A stretch of 64,000 nucleotides of DNA from Asticcacaulis excentricus (GCF_003966695.1 NZ_AP018828.1:898001-962000), one strand, 5' to 3'. Numbered from the stretch's first letter, positions 9,501 through 19,193 are shown. Numbers and translations are program-made. Notes: generated by a model not told the origin, from the letters alone.

Positions 9501-9625
9501 GCGGCGGTCCGTAAATAAGGTAAAGCCATGCCCGCAAAGGCGGACGATTGCCACTTGTTAACCCATTTTGTGATAGTTCCAAGCCCATTGTGTTTGTTAA
9601 TCGAGTCGTTCACAAGGCCCTCCCC

Positions 9626-9856
9626 ATGCCCATTGCGCAATCCGATCTCGAAGCCCGTCTGAAAACCGCCTTTCCCGACGCCGAGATTGTCGTGGAAGAT
9701 CTGGCCGGGGACGGCGATCACTACAAAGCCTATATTACCGACGCCGGTTTCGCCGGGATGCCGCGCGTGCGTCAACATCAGAAGGTCTATGCGGCGCTGT
9801 CCGACCTGATGAGCGGGCCGTTGCACGCGCTGGCCCTCGAAACCCGCGTCCCCTGA
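9626..9856 (+). CDS. bolA: BolA family protein
   Basis: 76 residues, starting at the ATG at 9626 (MPIAQSDLEARLKTAFPD). The BolA core is present: D-G-D-H-Y-K-A-Y in the first half, and the conserved segment RVRQHQKVYAALSDLM followed by LHALALET. BolA proteins pair with CGFS monothiol glutaredoxins and share a [2Fe-2S] cluster; a CGFS glutaredoxin is encoded two genes downstream. It begins a probable bolA-AKR-grxD operon (gap of 14 bp to the next gene). The purL-bolA-grxD order is frequent in alphaproteobacteria. Confidence 0.9.
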   Translation: MPIAQSDLEARLKTAFPDAEIVVEDLAGDGDHYKAYITDAGFAGMPRVRQHQKVYAALSDLMSGPLHALALETRVP

Positions 9857-9870
9857 AGGCAGGCCCGCCG

Positions 9871-10797
9871 ATGCGCTATCGCCCCTTCGGACGTTCCGGT
9901 CAGGCCCTTTCCGCCCTGGGCCTTAATGTCTCATGGGCAAAGCTGGGCCGCAGCCGTCACGCGGTGGCGCGCCTGCTGAATACGGCGCTGGAAAACGGCA
10001 TCAATACGTTTCACCTGACCTCGGCCCATCCGGAGCTGCTGGCCACAGCGGCCGATACGCTGGCGATTGTGGACCGTCGCGTTCTGTTCATCTCGCTGAG
10101 CGCCGAAGAAGAGGGCGGCAGCGATCCCGCCGATGAATACCGGCTTGAGCCCCTGCGTGAGCGTCTGCGCGGCGTCATCAAATCGTCAGGTCTGCAATGG
10201 ATCGACCTCCTCGTCTTTCATGCCAATGGCTTCGACCGGATACCCGAGCGTAGCTGGACCTTTATCAACGCTTTACGCGAAGCCGGGATGCTGAAATTTA
10301 CCGGGGCAACGGCCAATGATGACCTGATCAAGGTCGCGGTGGATGACGGGCGTTTCAACATTCTCAAGACCGTGTTCGACATCGACACCTCGTGGAACAA
10401 ACGCCACCTGCTCGACTACGCACTGGCGCAGGGTATGGCCGTGTTCGGACACGACTTCTTCCCGGCGCAGTACCGTAAACCCGAAGCCGTTGTGCCGAAA
10501 AAGGGTTGGCTCGGCCTGTTCGGTGGTCAATCCATCGACCCTTTGGCTGGACGCGGCACCTACGCCTTCCTGCATCAGACACCCGACTGGACCGCCGAAG
10601 AACTGTGCCTGTCCTACGCCCTGACCCAGCCCAATCTTTCGACGCTTTTTGTCAACGCCGACGACCCGGAGCACCTGGACTCACTGGTCGCCGTGGTCGA
10701 ACGCGCCATGCCGACCTCGGTGCCGGCGCAGATCGAGATGGCCCGCTTTTCGGCTCAGGCCGATGAGCTGGCGAAGAGGCGCAAGAAACAGGCCTGA
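9871..10797 (+). CDS. Aldo/keto reductase-fold protein lacking most catalytic residues
   Basis: 308 residues. The N-terminus (MRYRPFGRSGQALSALGL) and barrel layout are those of aldo/keto reductases, NADPH-dependent carbonyl reductases with an Asp-Tyr-Lys-His tetrad. Aligned by motif, Asp is His48 (INTFHL), Tyr is His53, Lys is Ser77 (FISLS), and only the last residue, His117 (IDLLVFHANG), is kept. This suggests a non-enzymatic paralogue, perhaps a binding or scaffold protein. It sits between bolA and grxD, 14 bp from bolA. The substitutions are my motif alignment, not a computed one. Confidence 0.75.
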   Translation: MRYRPFGRSGQALSALGLNVSWAKLGRSRHAVARLLNTALENGINTFHLTSAHPELLATAADTLAIVDRRVLFISLSAEEEGGSDPADEYRLEPLRERLRGVIKSSGLQWIDLLVFHANGFDRIPERSWTFINALREAGMLKFTGATANDDLIKVAVDDGRFNILKTVFDIDTSWNKRHLLDYALAQGMAVFGHDFFPAQYRKPEAVVPKKGWLGLFGGQSIDPLAGRGTYAFLHQTPDWTAEELCLSYALTQPNLSTLFVNADDPEHLDSLVAVVERAMPTSVPAQIEMARFSAQADELAKRRKKQA

Positions 10798-10865
10798 TCC
10801 ACTGGATTTTATGCCACTCTGTGCCTATATCGGTCCCATAAATCCCCTTTGCCGGAGTGCCCGCC

Positions 10866-11207
10866 GTGAGCGCCGATATCCATACCGAAGTGCATCAGTT
10901 CATTGATGGCACCATCAAGAACAACCCCGTCGTCCTGTTCATGAAGGGCACGCCTGATCAGCCGCGCTGCGGCTTCTCTTCGCTGGTGGTGCAGGTCCTG
11001 GACCATCTGGGTGTTGAGTTCGCCGGGGTGGACGTCTTGCAGGACAACGATCTGCGCGAAGGCATCAAGGTTTATTCCGACTGGCCGACCATCCCGCAGC
11101 TCTATGTGAAAGAAGAGTTCATCGGCGGCGCCGACATCGTACGGGAGCTTTTCCAGAACGGCGAGCTGAAAACGCTTCTGGCCGAAAAAGGCGTGATCGA
11201 GGCCTGA
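10866..11207 (+). CDS. grxD: Monothiol glutaredoxin, Grx4 family
   Basis: 113 residues. The CGFS active site is at residues 35-38 (QPRCGFSSLV), followed by WPTIPQLYVKEEFIGG for glutathione binding. These proteins carry a [2Fe-2S] cluster bound by the Cys and glutathione, and pass clusters on with BolA partners. I choose the GTG at 10866 because GGAG at 10853-10856 is correctly spaced for it; the GTG at 10857 would overlap that site. A terminator lies 30 bp after the stop. Confidence 0.94.
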   Translation: MSADIHTEVHQFIDGTIKNNPVVLFMKGTPDQPRCGFSSLVVQVLDHLGVEFAGVDVLQDNDLREGIKVYSDWPTIPQLYVKEEFIGGADIVRELFQNGELKTLLAEKGVIEA

Positions 11208-11236
11208 TTTCGCTTTTTCTTTCATACGCCTGACAC

Positions 11237-11267
11237 ACGCCCTGCCCTGTTTGGTCAGGGCGTTTTT
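11237..11267 (+). terminator. Terminator of the bolA-grxD operon
   Basis: ACGCCCTG (11237-11244) pairs with CAGGGCGT (11256-11263), followed by TTTTT to 11267. Confidence 0.88.
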
Positions 11268-11336
11268 GTTGGCGATGCGGTCAGATGCTACGCAGGTTTT
11301 GCCAAAAATTGTGTGAAACCAAAGCCAATAACAAAA

Positions 11337-11366
11337 AACCCCGGAAGGCGAACCTTCCAGGGTTTT
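11337..11366. terminator. Second hairpin, bidirectional terminator-like
   Basis: Arms 11337-11348 and 11353-11363 pair around a CGAA tetraloop with one C/A mismatch. There is TTTT on the plus side and TTTTTT when read on the minus strand. It may back up both grxD and the far end of the rpsD transcript. Confidence 0.65.
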
Positions 11367-11384
11367 GTACGTCTGATCTCTACT

Positions 11385-11482
11385 AGAGCATTCGTCGGCT
11401 CAGATGAGCCGCCGAATAGCTCTAATTATTTCTAACGCCTCATGTTTTTCCGAAAAGTGGTGTCCACTTTTCGGCATGAGGC
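11385..11482. repeat. Two-hairpin REP-like element
   Basis: The first hairpin runs 11385-11423 (AGAGC...GCTCT with an inner CGGCTC/GAGCCG stem). The second runs 11437-11482: GCCTCATG pairs with CATGAGGC and, inside it, CCGAAAAGTGG pairs with CCACTTTTCGG across a TGT loop. The CCGAAAAGTGG...CCACTTTTCGG core is, from memory, common between genes of alphaproteobacteria. No ORF is credible between 11208 and 11601; the stretch holds this element and three terminator hairpins. Confidence 0.7.
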
Positions 11483-11566
11483 TCTAAGCCGTAATGACGC
11501 GGCGAAAATGTCTGGCTTTTGAGCACCCGAAGCGATGTGTACGAGAGTACATGAGCAAGGGCGCGC

Positions 11567-11592
11567 AAAAAGACGGGCATTTGCAGCCCGTC
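11567..11592 (-). terminator. rpsD terminator
   Basis: On the minus strand GACGGGC (11592-11586) pairs with GCCCGTC (11578-11572), loop 7 nt, followed by TTTTT (11571-11567). It begins 10 bp after the rpsD stop. Confidence 0.9.
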
Positions 11593-11601
11593 AGGACGCG
11601 C

Positions 11602-12219
11602 TTAGGACGAGTAATATTCGACGATCAGGTTCGGCTCCATCTTGACCGGATACGGAACTTCCGACAGTTCCGGCAGGCGCAGATAGGTGGCCTTCATCGC
11701 CTTGGCGTCCAGTTCGATATAGTCCGGCACGTCGCGCTCAGGCGATTGCAGGGCTTCGAGCACCAGAGCCATGTTGCGCGAACGCTCGCGGACCTCGATC
11801 ACGTCGCCGACCTTCACGCGGTAAGAGGCGATGTTCACCTTCTTGCCGTTGACCAGCACGTGGCCGTGGTTGACGAACTGACGGGCCGCCCACACGGTCG
11901 GCACGAACTTGCAGCGATAGACGATGGCGTCCAGACGCGACTCCAGCAGCGCGATCAGGTTCTCGGAGGTGTTGCCCTTGCGGCGATCGGCCTCTTCGTA
12001 GATCTTCGAGAATTGCTTCTCGGTGATGTTGCCGTAGTAGCCCTTCAGCTTTTGCTTGGCGCGCAGTTGCAGGCCGAAGTCCGAAACCTTGGACTTGCGA
12101 CGCTGACCGTGCTGGCCGGGGCCGTAGGAGCGCTTGTTGACGGGGGACTTGGGACGGCCCCACAGGTTTTCACCCATGGCGCGGTCGAGCTTGTACTTGG
12201 CGCTGTGGCGCTTCGACAT
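11602..12219 (-). CDS. rpsD: 30S ribosomal protein S4
   Basis: 205 residues. S4 binds 16S rRNA early in small-subunit assembly. The sequence starts [20 protein letters not shown], has [11 protein letters not shown] and the S4 RNA-binding domain ([20 protein letters not shown], then [20 protein letters not shown]). The start ATG at 12219 has AAGG upstream. It is a single-gene unit with its own terminator. In enteric bacteria S4 represses the alpha operon; no such link is visible here. Confidence 0.97.
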   Translation of the reverse strand: MSKRHSAKYKLDRAMGENLWGRPKSPVNKRSYGPGQHGQRRKSKVSDFGLQLRAKQKLKGYYGNITEKQFSKIYEEADRRKGNTSENLIALLESRLDAIVYRCKFVPTVWAARQFVNHGHVLVNGKKVNIASYRVKVGDVIEVRERSRNMALVLEALQSPERDVPDYIELDAKAMKATYLRLPELSEVPYPVKMEPNLIVEYYSS

Positions 12220-12392
12220 AGTCTTACCTTTATATAACCCTGTCCGGCGTCCCGCGAGAGTGCGAGACAGCGATTTCAACGGCGGTTCAGGATCAACCCG
12301 TAATAGCCCGCCTACCGAAGGGTAAGCAGGAGAAGCGGCGCTTATGGCGTCATCGGCGCGCAGAGTCAAGCCGCTGCCGTGCCGAACCCGGC

Positions 12393-13739
12393 CTATTCCT
12401 CGTCCGCCTCGTCCTTTTCAGGCTTGCGGATGGGGGTGAACAACAGCTTGTCGATGCGGCGTTCGTCCATGTCGATCACCTCGACGCGATGATGGCCCAG
12501 GGTCAGGATTTCGCCCTCCTTGGGGAAGCGGCCCAGACGGTGCAGGACCAGACCCGCCGCCGTGTGATAACCGGTGCCGGGCTCATAGGCCTCATCCAGC
12601 GCTTCCGACAGCTCAAACAGGTCAGCACGCCCATCGACCAGACACGAGCCGTCCTCACGATGCAGGATCATCGGCTGTTCGTCGTCGTGCTCCTCGTTGA
12701 AGTCACCGGCGATCATTTCCAGCAGGTCGGTGGGGGTCAGCACGCCTTCGATGGTGCCGAACTCATTGACGACAAAGGCGATATGCAGCTTCGACGCCTT
12801 GAACATGTCGAGCGCCTGAAGAAGCGAGGTGGTATCCGGGATATAGATCGGCTCGGCGATCAGCTTTTGCAGGTCGAGCGGCTCACCGCTCAAGAGCGTG
12901 TCGGCGACGTCGCGCTTGTGCAGGATGCCAATGGGGTTTTCCATGTCCTGCCCGCGCACCACAACAATACGCGAATAGGGACAGGCACGGATGTCGTTGC
13001 GGATGACCTTCTCTTCGTCATCAATGGAAATCCAGTACACTTCGGGGCGCGGCGTCATGGCCACGCGCGCCGGACGGTCGCCCAGGCGCATCACTTCGGT
13101 CATCATGGCCTGTTCCGCCGGCTCGATCAGGCCCGCGCCCATGCCTTCGGCCAGAGCGGTTTCCACCTCTTCCTGGGTGATGGTCTCGCCCTTTTCGTCG
13201 CGGATGCCCAGAAGACGCAGGACCAGCGTGGTCGAGCCGGTCAACAGCGTCACAAACGGCCCCATGGCCATGGCTAGAAACGACAGCGGGCGCGACACGA
13301 AACCGGCGATGGTTTCCGGGAAGATCAGCGCCACGCGCTTTGGAACCAGTTCGCCGACGATCAGCGACAGATAGGTGAGCAGCACGACGACGATGCCGGT
13401 GGCCAGCGCCTCGCTATAGGCCGCCAGCGCCGGGAAGTTGTGTTCCAGCAGGTGATCCAGCTCACTGGCGATCGTGGCCTGACCATAGGCACCGGCCAGA
13501 ATACCGATCAAGGTAATCCCCACCTGCACCGCCGACAGGAACCGCGTCGGGTCCTGCGACAGCTTCAGCGCCTGTTGCGCCCCCTTGTCCCCCTTGTCGG
13601 CACGGCTTTGCAGCTTGGCACGGCGAGACGACACCACGGCCAGTTCGGACATGGCAAATATGCCGTTCAGCACCACCAGAAGGAGGACGACGGCACAGGC
13701 AAGCAGTAACATTGGGGGGAAGATCCGGAACGAAGCCAT
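12393..13739 (-). CDS. CNNM/CorC-family membrane protein (hemolysin C-like)
   Basis: 448 residues. The N-terminal CNNM (DUF21) domain has about four membrane segments: residues ~10-32 including [19 protein letters not shown], then helices near 70-90, 105-125 and 135-160. A pair of CBS domains spans ~215-340 ([16 protein letters not shown], then the second CBS ending [17 protein letters not shown]). A C-terminal CorC/HlyC domain (~355-435) follows, then an acidic tail. Such proteins are linked to magnesium or other divalent cation export. The start ATG at 13739 has GGAG upstream. Confidence 0.88.
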   Translation of the reverse strand: MASFRIFPPMLLLACAVVLLLVVLNGIFAMSELAVVSSRRAKLQSRADKGDKGAQQALKLSQDPTRFLSAVQVGITLIGILAGAYGQATIASELDHLLEHNFPALAAYSEALATGIVVVLLTYLSLIVGELVPKRVALIFPETIAGFVSRPLSFLAMAMGPFVTLLTGSTTLVLRLLGIRDEKGETITQEEVETALAEGMGAGLIEPAEQAMMTEVMRLGDRPARVAMTPRPEVYWISIDDEEKVIRNDIRACPYSRIVVVRGQDMENPIGILHKRDVADTLLSGEPLDLQKLIAEPIYIPDTTSLLQALDMFKASKLHIAFVVNEFGTIEGVLTPTDLLEMIAGDFNEEHDDEQPMILHREDGSCLVDGRADLFELSEALDEAYEPGTGYHTAAGLVLHRLGRFPKEGEILTLGHHRVEVIDMDERRIDKLLFTPIRKPEKDEADEE

Positions 13740-13887
13740 CCTGCGGCTCCACGGCTTATGCTAGTCACTAAACTGAGCGGGCGCAATATTTTAGGCGTGC
13801 GCTTTGCCGATTATACCTTAACAGTTTCGTTATTCGATCCGTAAGCGTGGCTTGAGCGTACCCCTTATACTTCACAGGAAAACCTCA

Positions 13888-14445
13888 ATGAAACGCAATG
13901 CTGCGCTGGGCTCCGGCCTACTTTTATGTCTGGCCTCAGCGGCCCACGCCGCCGACCTCACCCCGCAACAGGCCCTGCTCAGTCTTGAAGGCGAGTGGAC
14001 CGGGGCGCTGGAATACCGCGACTATCAGAGCGATAAATGGTTCGCTCTCCCCGTCAGCCGCACGGTAAAGGTGCTTGAGGACAAGACAACGGTTCTGGAA
14101 ACCTCACGCTATGATGACGGACCCAAGACCGGCATTGTCTATATCTATGGCCTCTCCGCCTTTGAACCGGATGGCAAGACACTGGCCAGCGCCAGCTTCC
14201 GCAAGGGCAAACCGGCCTCGGAAGACCGCGAAACGGCGAGCCTCGCCAAGGGGGCGACGGCGGAAAACTGGACCCTCTATTTCGACAGCACCGCCACGGA
14301 CGACAACCGCCCGGCGCGTATCCGCATTACGATGGCGTATAAGGACAATGCCTATACGACGCTGAAAGAAATAGATTTTACCGACGATGCCACGGAAACC
14401 TGGATCACACGCAATCGCTCACACCTAAAACGGGTTAAGCCTTAA
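13888..14445 (+). CDS. Periplasmic protein of unknown function, lipocalin-like
   Basis: 185 residues. A clear signal peptide ends near SAAHA; the ATG at 13888 has AGGAA upstream. The mature part begins with a GEWTG motif (LLSLEGEWTGALEYRDY) and alternates beta-prone segments with turns, which recalls small lipocalin-like barrels of the DUF1579 sort, but I cannot assign a family. Its last 11 bases overlap the convergent fghA gene. Confidence 0.65.
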   Translation: MKRNAALGSGLLLCLASAAHAADLTPQQALLSLEGEWTGALEYRDYQSDKWFALPVSRTVKVLEDKTTVLETSRYDDGPKTGIVYIYGLSAFEPDGKTLASASFRKGKPASEDRETASLAKGATAENWTLYFDSTATDDNRPARIRITMAYKDNAYTTLKEIDFTDDATETWITRNRSHLKRVKP

Positions 14446-15268
14446 GCCGCCGGGCGTGAAAGTCGAGGTGGTCGTCGATGAAGCTGGCGATGAAATAGTA
14501 GCTGTGGTCATAGCCTTCGTGACGGCGCAGGGTTAGCTTTTGCCCGACCATCCCGGCGGCCTGTTCCAGCAGATGCGGCATCAGTTGCGTCTCGAGGAAA
14601 GGATCGGCCAAGCCCTGATCGACCAGAATCTCATCAAACGGCAGGGCCTTGCCCTTGGCCAGACGTAAGGCCGCGTCGTATGTTTCCCACGCCTCATGCG
14701 ACGGGCCAAGATAGGCCTGCATCGCCTTTTGCCCCCACGGACAGTGGACGGGCGAGGCGATGGGCGCGAAGGCCGAAACCGATTTGAACAGGTGCGAATA
14801 GTTCATGGCCAGAGTCAGCGCGCCGTGCCCGCCCATCGAATGGCCGGACAGACCAACGCGGCTCATATCCGCCGGAAATTCCGCCGCGATCAGCGCCAGC
14901 AGGTCGTGCGTGACATAGCTTTCCATCTGAAAATGCGCCGCCCACGGGCTTTGCGTGGCATTGACGTAGAAGCCCGCCCCCTGCCCCAGATCATAGGCCT
15001 CATCATTGGCAACCCCCTCTCCGCGCGGTGAGGTGTCCGGTGCCACGATCATCAGGCCCAGTTCGGCCGCGCGTTTATAGGCCCCGGCCTTTTCGGTGAA
15101 ATTATTGGCGGTGCAGGTCAGGCCCGACAGCCAGATCAGCACCGGGAACGGCCCCTCACCTTTGGGCACGAAGACGCTGAGCGCCATCGACGTCTGGGTC
15201 GCGGCTGAGTCGTGCTTCACAAAGCTCAGCGTGCCCCCGAACAGGCGGTGTTGCGCAGTAATGTCCAT
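14435..15268 (-). CDS. fghA: S-formylglutathione hydrolase
   Basis: 277 residues, an esterase-D family alpha/beta hydrolase that splits S-formylglutathione to formate and glutathione, the last step of glutathione-dependent formaldehyde oxidation. The nucleophile elbow is SGHSMGGHGALTLA; the catalytic acid is in LVDQGLADPFL and the His in EGYDHSYYF. It lies 10 bp behind the GNAT gene and is the third gene of the frmA-GNAT-fghA operon. Confidence 0.94.
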   Translation of the reverse strand: MDITAQHRLFGGTLSFVKHDSAATQTSMALSVFVPKGEGPFPVLIWLSGLTCTANNFTEKAGAYKRAAELGLMIVAPDTSPRGEGVANDEAYDLGQGAGFYVNATQSPWAAHFQMESYVTHDLLALIAAEFPADMSRVGLSGHSMGGHGALTLAMNYSHLFKSVSAFAPIASPVHCPWGQKAMQAYLGPSHEAWETYDAALRLAKGKALPFDEILVDQGLADPFLETQLMPHLLEQAAGMVGQKLTLRRHEGYDHSYYFIASFIDDHLDFHARRLKA

Positions 15269-15278
15269 GATTAAACCC

Positions 15279-16040
15279 TCAGATCAGTCGGCGCAGCAGG
15301 ATACCGGGCAGGATGACGCCCTCCGCCATGTGAATTTCAATCAGATTTTCGCGCTTGAAGCCCAGCGTCCGGTAAAAACCTTCGGCGTTGAGCCCGGAAT
15401 AGCAGACAAATTCGCGCAGGCCCGCCGCCTTGGCCTCCTTGAGGCAGTGCTGGAACAGGCGGCTGCCCACGCCGAACCCGGCAAAGTCCGGATGGGTGGC
15501 AAAGTGGCGGATATGGGCGACGCCTTCGATAACTTCGCCCGAACCGGGGGCTTCGCGGGTGAACCCCCCGCACGCCGCGATCTGCCCGTCCATATCGGCC
15601 ATGACGTAGAAGGTACCGCAGGTCAGCAGCGCCGGGTCCAGCACGGTCAGGAACGGCAGCACCTCCTCGACCAGATCAGAGCCGTAGGACCGGTGCAGGC
15701 CTTCTTCATAGGCCAGACCCAGCATGTCCTCGATATCGGCGCGGTCTTCGGGACGTGCGACCGTCAGCGCCAGCGATTCGGCATAGTCGCGATCATCGCC
15801 TGTATCGACCCCGAACAGCACATGCGGCTCCCACGGCCACGACCCGTGCCAGTTTTTTTGCAGGCACGCGGAATGGCACCAGAAGTCCTGCGCCAGAGGC
15901 GAAAACTTGGCGGCGCGCCAGTGCGGCATCCACGTCGCGGTCAGGGTCACGGCGGCGTTTTCGTCCTCGATCGGCTCGGAACAGAAGACGCAGCTATAGG
16001 GTTCGACGTGCTCGATCTCGAAATCGTCGTCCTCGTCCAT
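15279..16040 (-). CDS. GNAT acetyltransferase with N-terminal zinc-binding motif
   Basis: 253 residues. The N-terminal ~60 residues contain a CxxC pair (Cys17, Cys20 in YSCVFCSE) and Cys55-His56-x2-Cys59 (FWCHSACL), a plausible zinc ribbon. A GNAT domain follows (~95-245), with the acetyl-CoA loop seen in IRHFATHPDFAGFGVGSRLF and the C-terminal GLNAEGFYRTLGF. Its ATG overlaps the frmA stop (TGATG), and fghA starts 10 bp after it, so it belongs to the formaldehyde operon. It could modify an operon enzyme, glutathione or a small adduct; the substrate is unknown. Confidence 0.85.
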   Translation of the reverse strand: MDEDDDFEIEHVEPYSCVFCSEPIEDENAAVTLTATWMPHWRAAKFSPLAQDFWCHSACLQKNWHGSWPWEPHVLFGVDTGDDRDYAESLALTVARPEDRADIEDMLGLAYEEGLHRSYGSDLVEEVLPFLTVLDPALLTCGTFYVMADMDGQIAACGGFTREAPGSGEVIEGVAHIRHFATHPDFAGFGVGSRLFQHCLKEAKAAGLREFVCYSGLNAEGFYRTLGFKRENLIEIHMAEGVILPGILLRRLI

Positions 16041-17149
16041 CAGAATACGATCACACTCCGGATGCTTTCGCCGGCGTGCATCAGGTCAAAGGCCTCATTG
16101 ATGCGCTCAAGCGGCAAGGTATGGGTGATCATCGGATCGATCTCGATCTTGCCGTCCATGTACCAATCGACGATCTTCGGCACGTCGGTGCGGCCGCGCG
16201 CCCCACCAAAGGCCGAGCCCTTCCACACGCGCCCGGTGACGAGCTGGAACGGACGGGTTTTGATCTCCGCCCCGGCAGGTGCCACGCCGATAATGATGCT
16301 TTCGCCCCACCCGCGGTGGCAGGCCTCCAGCGCCTGACGCATGACCTCGACATTGCCGGTGCAGTCGAACGTGTAGTCCGCCCCGCCGCCGGTAAGCTCG
16401 ACCAGATGCGCGACGATGTCACCCGACACCTTTTTTGGATTGACGAAGTGGGTCATGCCAAAGCGACGGCCCCACTCTTCCTTGGAGTCGTTGATATCGA
16501 CGCCGACGATCTTGTCCGCCCCGACCAGCTTCAGGCCCTGAATGACGTTCAGGCCGATACCGCCCAGCCCAAAGACCACAGCATTGGCCCCCGGCTCGAC
16601 CTGCGCCGTGTGAATCACTGCGCCGACGCCGGTCGTCACGCCGCAGCCAATATAGCAGGCCTTATCGAACGGCGCGTCGGGGCGAATCTTGGCCAGCGCG
16701 ATCTCCGGCAGGACCGTGTGATTGGCGAAGGTCGAACAGCCCATATAGTGATGGATGGCCTGCCCCTTATAAGAAAAGCGCGACGTGCCGTCCGGCATCA
16801 GCCCCTTGCCCTGCGTGCCGCGAATGGCGGTACACAGGTTGGTCTTGCGGCTGAGGCAGGATTTGCACTGACGGCATTCCGGCGTGTAGAGCGGGATAAC
16901 GTGGTCGCCGGGCTTCAGCGAGGTGACGCCGGGACCGACCTCCAGCACGACGCCCGCCCCTTCGTGGCCGAGAATGGAGGGAAACAGCCCCTCGGAATCG
17001 AGCCCATCCAGCGTATAGGCGTCGGTATGGCACACACCCGTCGCCTTGATCTCAACCAGCACTTCGCCGTGACGCGGCCCCTCCAGATCGACCTCGACAA
17101 TTTCGAGGGGCTTTTTGGCTTCAAACGCGACGGCGGCACGGGTCTTCAT
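16040..17149 (-). CDS. frmA: S-(hydroxymethyl)glutathione dehydrogenase (class III alcohol dehydrogenase)
   Basis: 369 residues. It oxidises the formaldehyde-glutathione adduct to S-formylglutathione with NAD. The catalytic zinc Cys is C40 in [10 protein letters not shown] and the zinc His is in LGHEGAGVV. The structural zinc loop is [15 protein letters not shown]. The Rossmann motif is [10 protein letters not shown]. The start ATG at 17149 has GGGAGA upstream and fits the family N-terminus ([20 protein letters not shown]). First gene of the frmA-GNAT-fghA operon, with a 1-base stop/start overlap to the GNAT gene. Confidence 0.96.
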   Translation of the reverse strand: MKTRAAVAFEAKKPLEIVEVDLEGPRHGEVLVEIKATGVCHTDAYTLDGLDSEGLFPSILGHEGAGVVLEVGPGVTSLKPGDHVIPLYTPECRQCKSCLSRKTNLCTAIRGTQGKGLMPDGTSRFSYKGQAIHHYMGCSTFANHTVLPEIALAKIRPDAPFDKACYIGCGVTTGVGAVIHTAQVEPGANAVVFGLGGIGLNVIQGLKLVGADKIVGVDINDSKEEWGRRFGMTHFVNPKKVSGDIVAHLVELTGGGADYTFDCTGNVEVMRQALEACHRGWGESIIIGVAPAGAEIKTRPFQLVTGRVWKGSAFGGARGRTDVPKIVDWYMDGKIEIDPMITHTLPLERINEAFDLMHAGESIRSVIVF

Positions 17150-17452
17150 GGCGGTCTCCCTAAATCTGCTGCCAAACCTAAGACCCCGCTGGATGCGGGG
17201 CAAGCCCTAACCGACGGTTACCCCCTATAAAAGCCGCCCTGCGCTCAGGTCCCCCCCCGCCGCATAAGGTAAACAGAAACCATAAGTATCATGTTGTATT
17301 ACAAAACAAAATTTTGTGATCTCATTTTTCCGGTCAGAAAGCCTTAAGACTCTGAGCCTAGATTGTAACCCTGTTATTGAACGGGGACGTGCGCCGTCCG
17401 GGTTTACACGCGGGCGGCCACATCTTCGGATCAAAGTTCGGGGTAAGAAAAG
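17150..17452. promoter_or_regulatory. Divergent promoter region between frmA and the chemoreceptor
   Basis: 303 bp without a gene. It contains a hairpin CCCCGC/GCGGGG around 17182-17199, a perfect 12-bp palindrome ACAAAATTTTGT (17306-17317) in an AT-rich tract that could be an operator, and a GACTC site near 17348 that fits the CcrM methylation target GANTC. I cannot assign -35/-10 boxes with confidence. Confidence 0.4.
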
Positions 17453-19126
17453 ATGAGTATCAAGTTCAAGATTCTGGCGCTGGTCGCCGCCTTCGCCATC
17501 ATCGCTTCGGCCATTACCGGTCTGGGGTTGGCCACCATCGGCGACTACAACAAAATCCTGGCCAGCTACGGCAATGCCAACCAGAACGCCTATAACGGCG
17601 AAAAGCTCAACCGCCTCGTGACGCTTGTGGTGATGGAATCGCGCGGCGTCTACATGGCCGAAAGCACCGAAAAGGCCAAGAAGTTCGCCGATGGCGTCGA
17701 TAAGGGCCTCGACGATATGCAGGCGCTTTTGACCTCGTGGAAGGCCACGCTTGAACCCAACGAACTGCCGGCCTTTGCCGCCGTCGAAGCCAAGGCGCAG
17801 CAATTCATCACCTTCCGCCGCGAAATCGCCCGCGTTGGCCGTGATGTCTCTCCAGAAGAGGCCAACACGTTAGGCAATAACGAAGCCAACCGCGCCAACC
17901 GCTCGGGCTTCCAGAAAGACATCGACGCGATGGTCACCACCATCCGCGCCGATCTGGAAAAATCGCAGGCCGAGGTGGCTGGCTATAGTCAGACGCGCTC
18001 CAACCTCTTCCTGCTGATGGCCGTCACCGGCATTCTGGCCCTGCTGGCCGTCTCTCTCTGGGTCGCCATCAAGGTCATTTCGCGCCCGATCCAGAATATC
18101 GACCGCAGCGTGACGCGTATCTCCGAAGGCGCCTATGACACGCCGATCCCGGAGCATACGGCCAAGGACGAGATCGGCAGCCTGTGGCGTTCGATCCGCG
18201 TCCTGCGCGACCGCGCCGCCGAAGCCGAGCAGCTCAAGGTCGAGCAGCAGATGGCCGAAAAGCGCGCCTATCAGGAGCTGATGGCCGAACGTAACCGCAT
18301 CGCGGCCGAGTTTGAAAAGCACATGGGCGAACTGGCCACGCGCTTTATCTCCTCGTCGCGTACCGTTGCCGAAGCCGCCCGCGGCCTTAACGAAACGGCC
18401 GAAGACACCTCAACCCGCGCCGCCTCGGTGTCGCAGGCCGCTATCGACGCCGCTAACAACGTGCAAAACGTGGCTGCGGCCACCGAAGAACTGTCGGCCA
18501 GCGTCGGTGAAATCAACCATCAGGTCGTGCGGACCGCCGAGGTGACGCAAAGCGCCGTCGAAGAAGCCAAGAAGACCGAAGAGGCCATTCAGACGCTCTC
18601 GACCGCCGCTCAGCAGATCGGCGAGGTCATCAACCTCATTCAGGCCATCGCCGCTCAGACCAACCTGCTGGCGCTCAATGCCACCATCGAATCGGCGCGC
18701 GCCGGGGAAGCCGGTAAGGGCTTTGCCGTCGTCGCCTCCGAAGTGAAGCAACTGGCGCAGCAAACCGCCAAGGCCACGGACGACATCCGCTCTAAGATTT
18801 CGGAAATCCAGTCGGCGACAGCGGTTACGGTGGGTTCCATCGACGCCATCGTGCGGACGATCGAAACCATCGGCGGCCTGACCGGCTCGATTGCGGCCTC
18901 GGTCGAACAACAAGGTGCGGCGACGAATGAAATCGCCGCCAATACCAACCGCGCCGCCACCGGCACGCGCGATGTGACCGGCCACATTACAGGTGTCGAT
19001 CAGGCGGCCCAGATGACCGGCCACGCCGCGCAGCAACTGCTGGGTCTGTCGTCGGAACTGGAAGAACGCTCCGCCGACCTGCAAGGCGAGGTCGTGGCCT
19101 TCGTGCAGCGCCTGCGCGCCGCATAA
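17453..19126 (+). CDS. Methyl-accepting chemotaxis protein
   Basis: 557 residues. Transmembrane helix 1 lies at about 7-28, a ~155-residue periplasmic helical sensor follows, helix 2 is at about 186-206 ([21 protein letters not shown]), then a HAMP segment ([20 protein letters not shown]). The signalling tip ([37 protein letters not shown]) is typical of chemoreceptors that bind CheA and CheW. There is no C-terminal receptor-tethering pentapeptide. It is a single gene with its own terminator. The ligand cannot be inferred. Confidence 0.95.
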   Translation: MSIKFKILALVAAFAIIASAITGLGLATIGDYNKILASYGNANQNAYNGEKLNRLVTLVVMESRGVYMAESTEKAKKFADGVDKGLDDMQALLTSWKATLEPNELPAFAAVEAKAQQFITFRREIARVGRDVSPEEANTLGNNEANRANRSGFQKDIDAMVTTIRADLEKSQAEVAGYSQTRSNLFLLMAVTGILALLAVSLWVAIKVISRPIQNIDRSVTRISEGAYDTPIPEHTAKDEIGSLWRSIRVLRDRAAEAEQLKVEQQMAEKRAYQELMAERNRIAAEFEKHMGELATRFISSSRTVAEAARGLNETAEDTSTRAASVSQAAIDAANNVQNVAAATEELSASVGEINHQVVRTAEVTQSAVEEAKKTEEAIQTLSTAAQQIGEVINLIQAIAAQTNLLALNATIESARAGEAGKGFAVVASEVKQLAQQTAKATDDIRSKISEIQSATAVTVGSIDAIVRTIETIGGLTGSIAASVEQQGAATNEIAANTNRAATGTRDVTGHITGVDQAAQMTGHAAQQLLGLSSELEERSADLQGEVVAFVQRLRAA

Positions 19127-19159
19127 CACGCTTAAGACAAAGCGTTTCCGATAAAATCT

Positions 19160-19193
19160 CCCCGCCGGTGCGTGCCTCCGGCGGGGTTTTTTT
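19160..19193 (+). terminator. Chemoreceptor gene terminator
   Basis: CCCCGCCGG (19160-19168) pairs with CCGGCGGGG (19178-19186), followed by seven T. The T-run reaches into the stop codon of the convergent ung gene. Confidence 0.93.

Noticed and set aside
11494-12237. Long plus-strand open frame opposite rpsD
   Set aside because: It is the antisense shadow of ribosomal protein S4, which has full family identity, a Shine-Dalgarno site and a terminator.
15755-17230. 491-residue open frame opposite frmA and the GNAT gene
   Set aside because: Shadow frame; both minus-strand genes have intact catalytic motifs and operon spacing.
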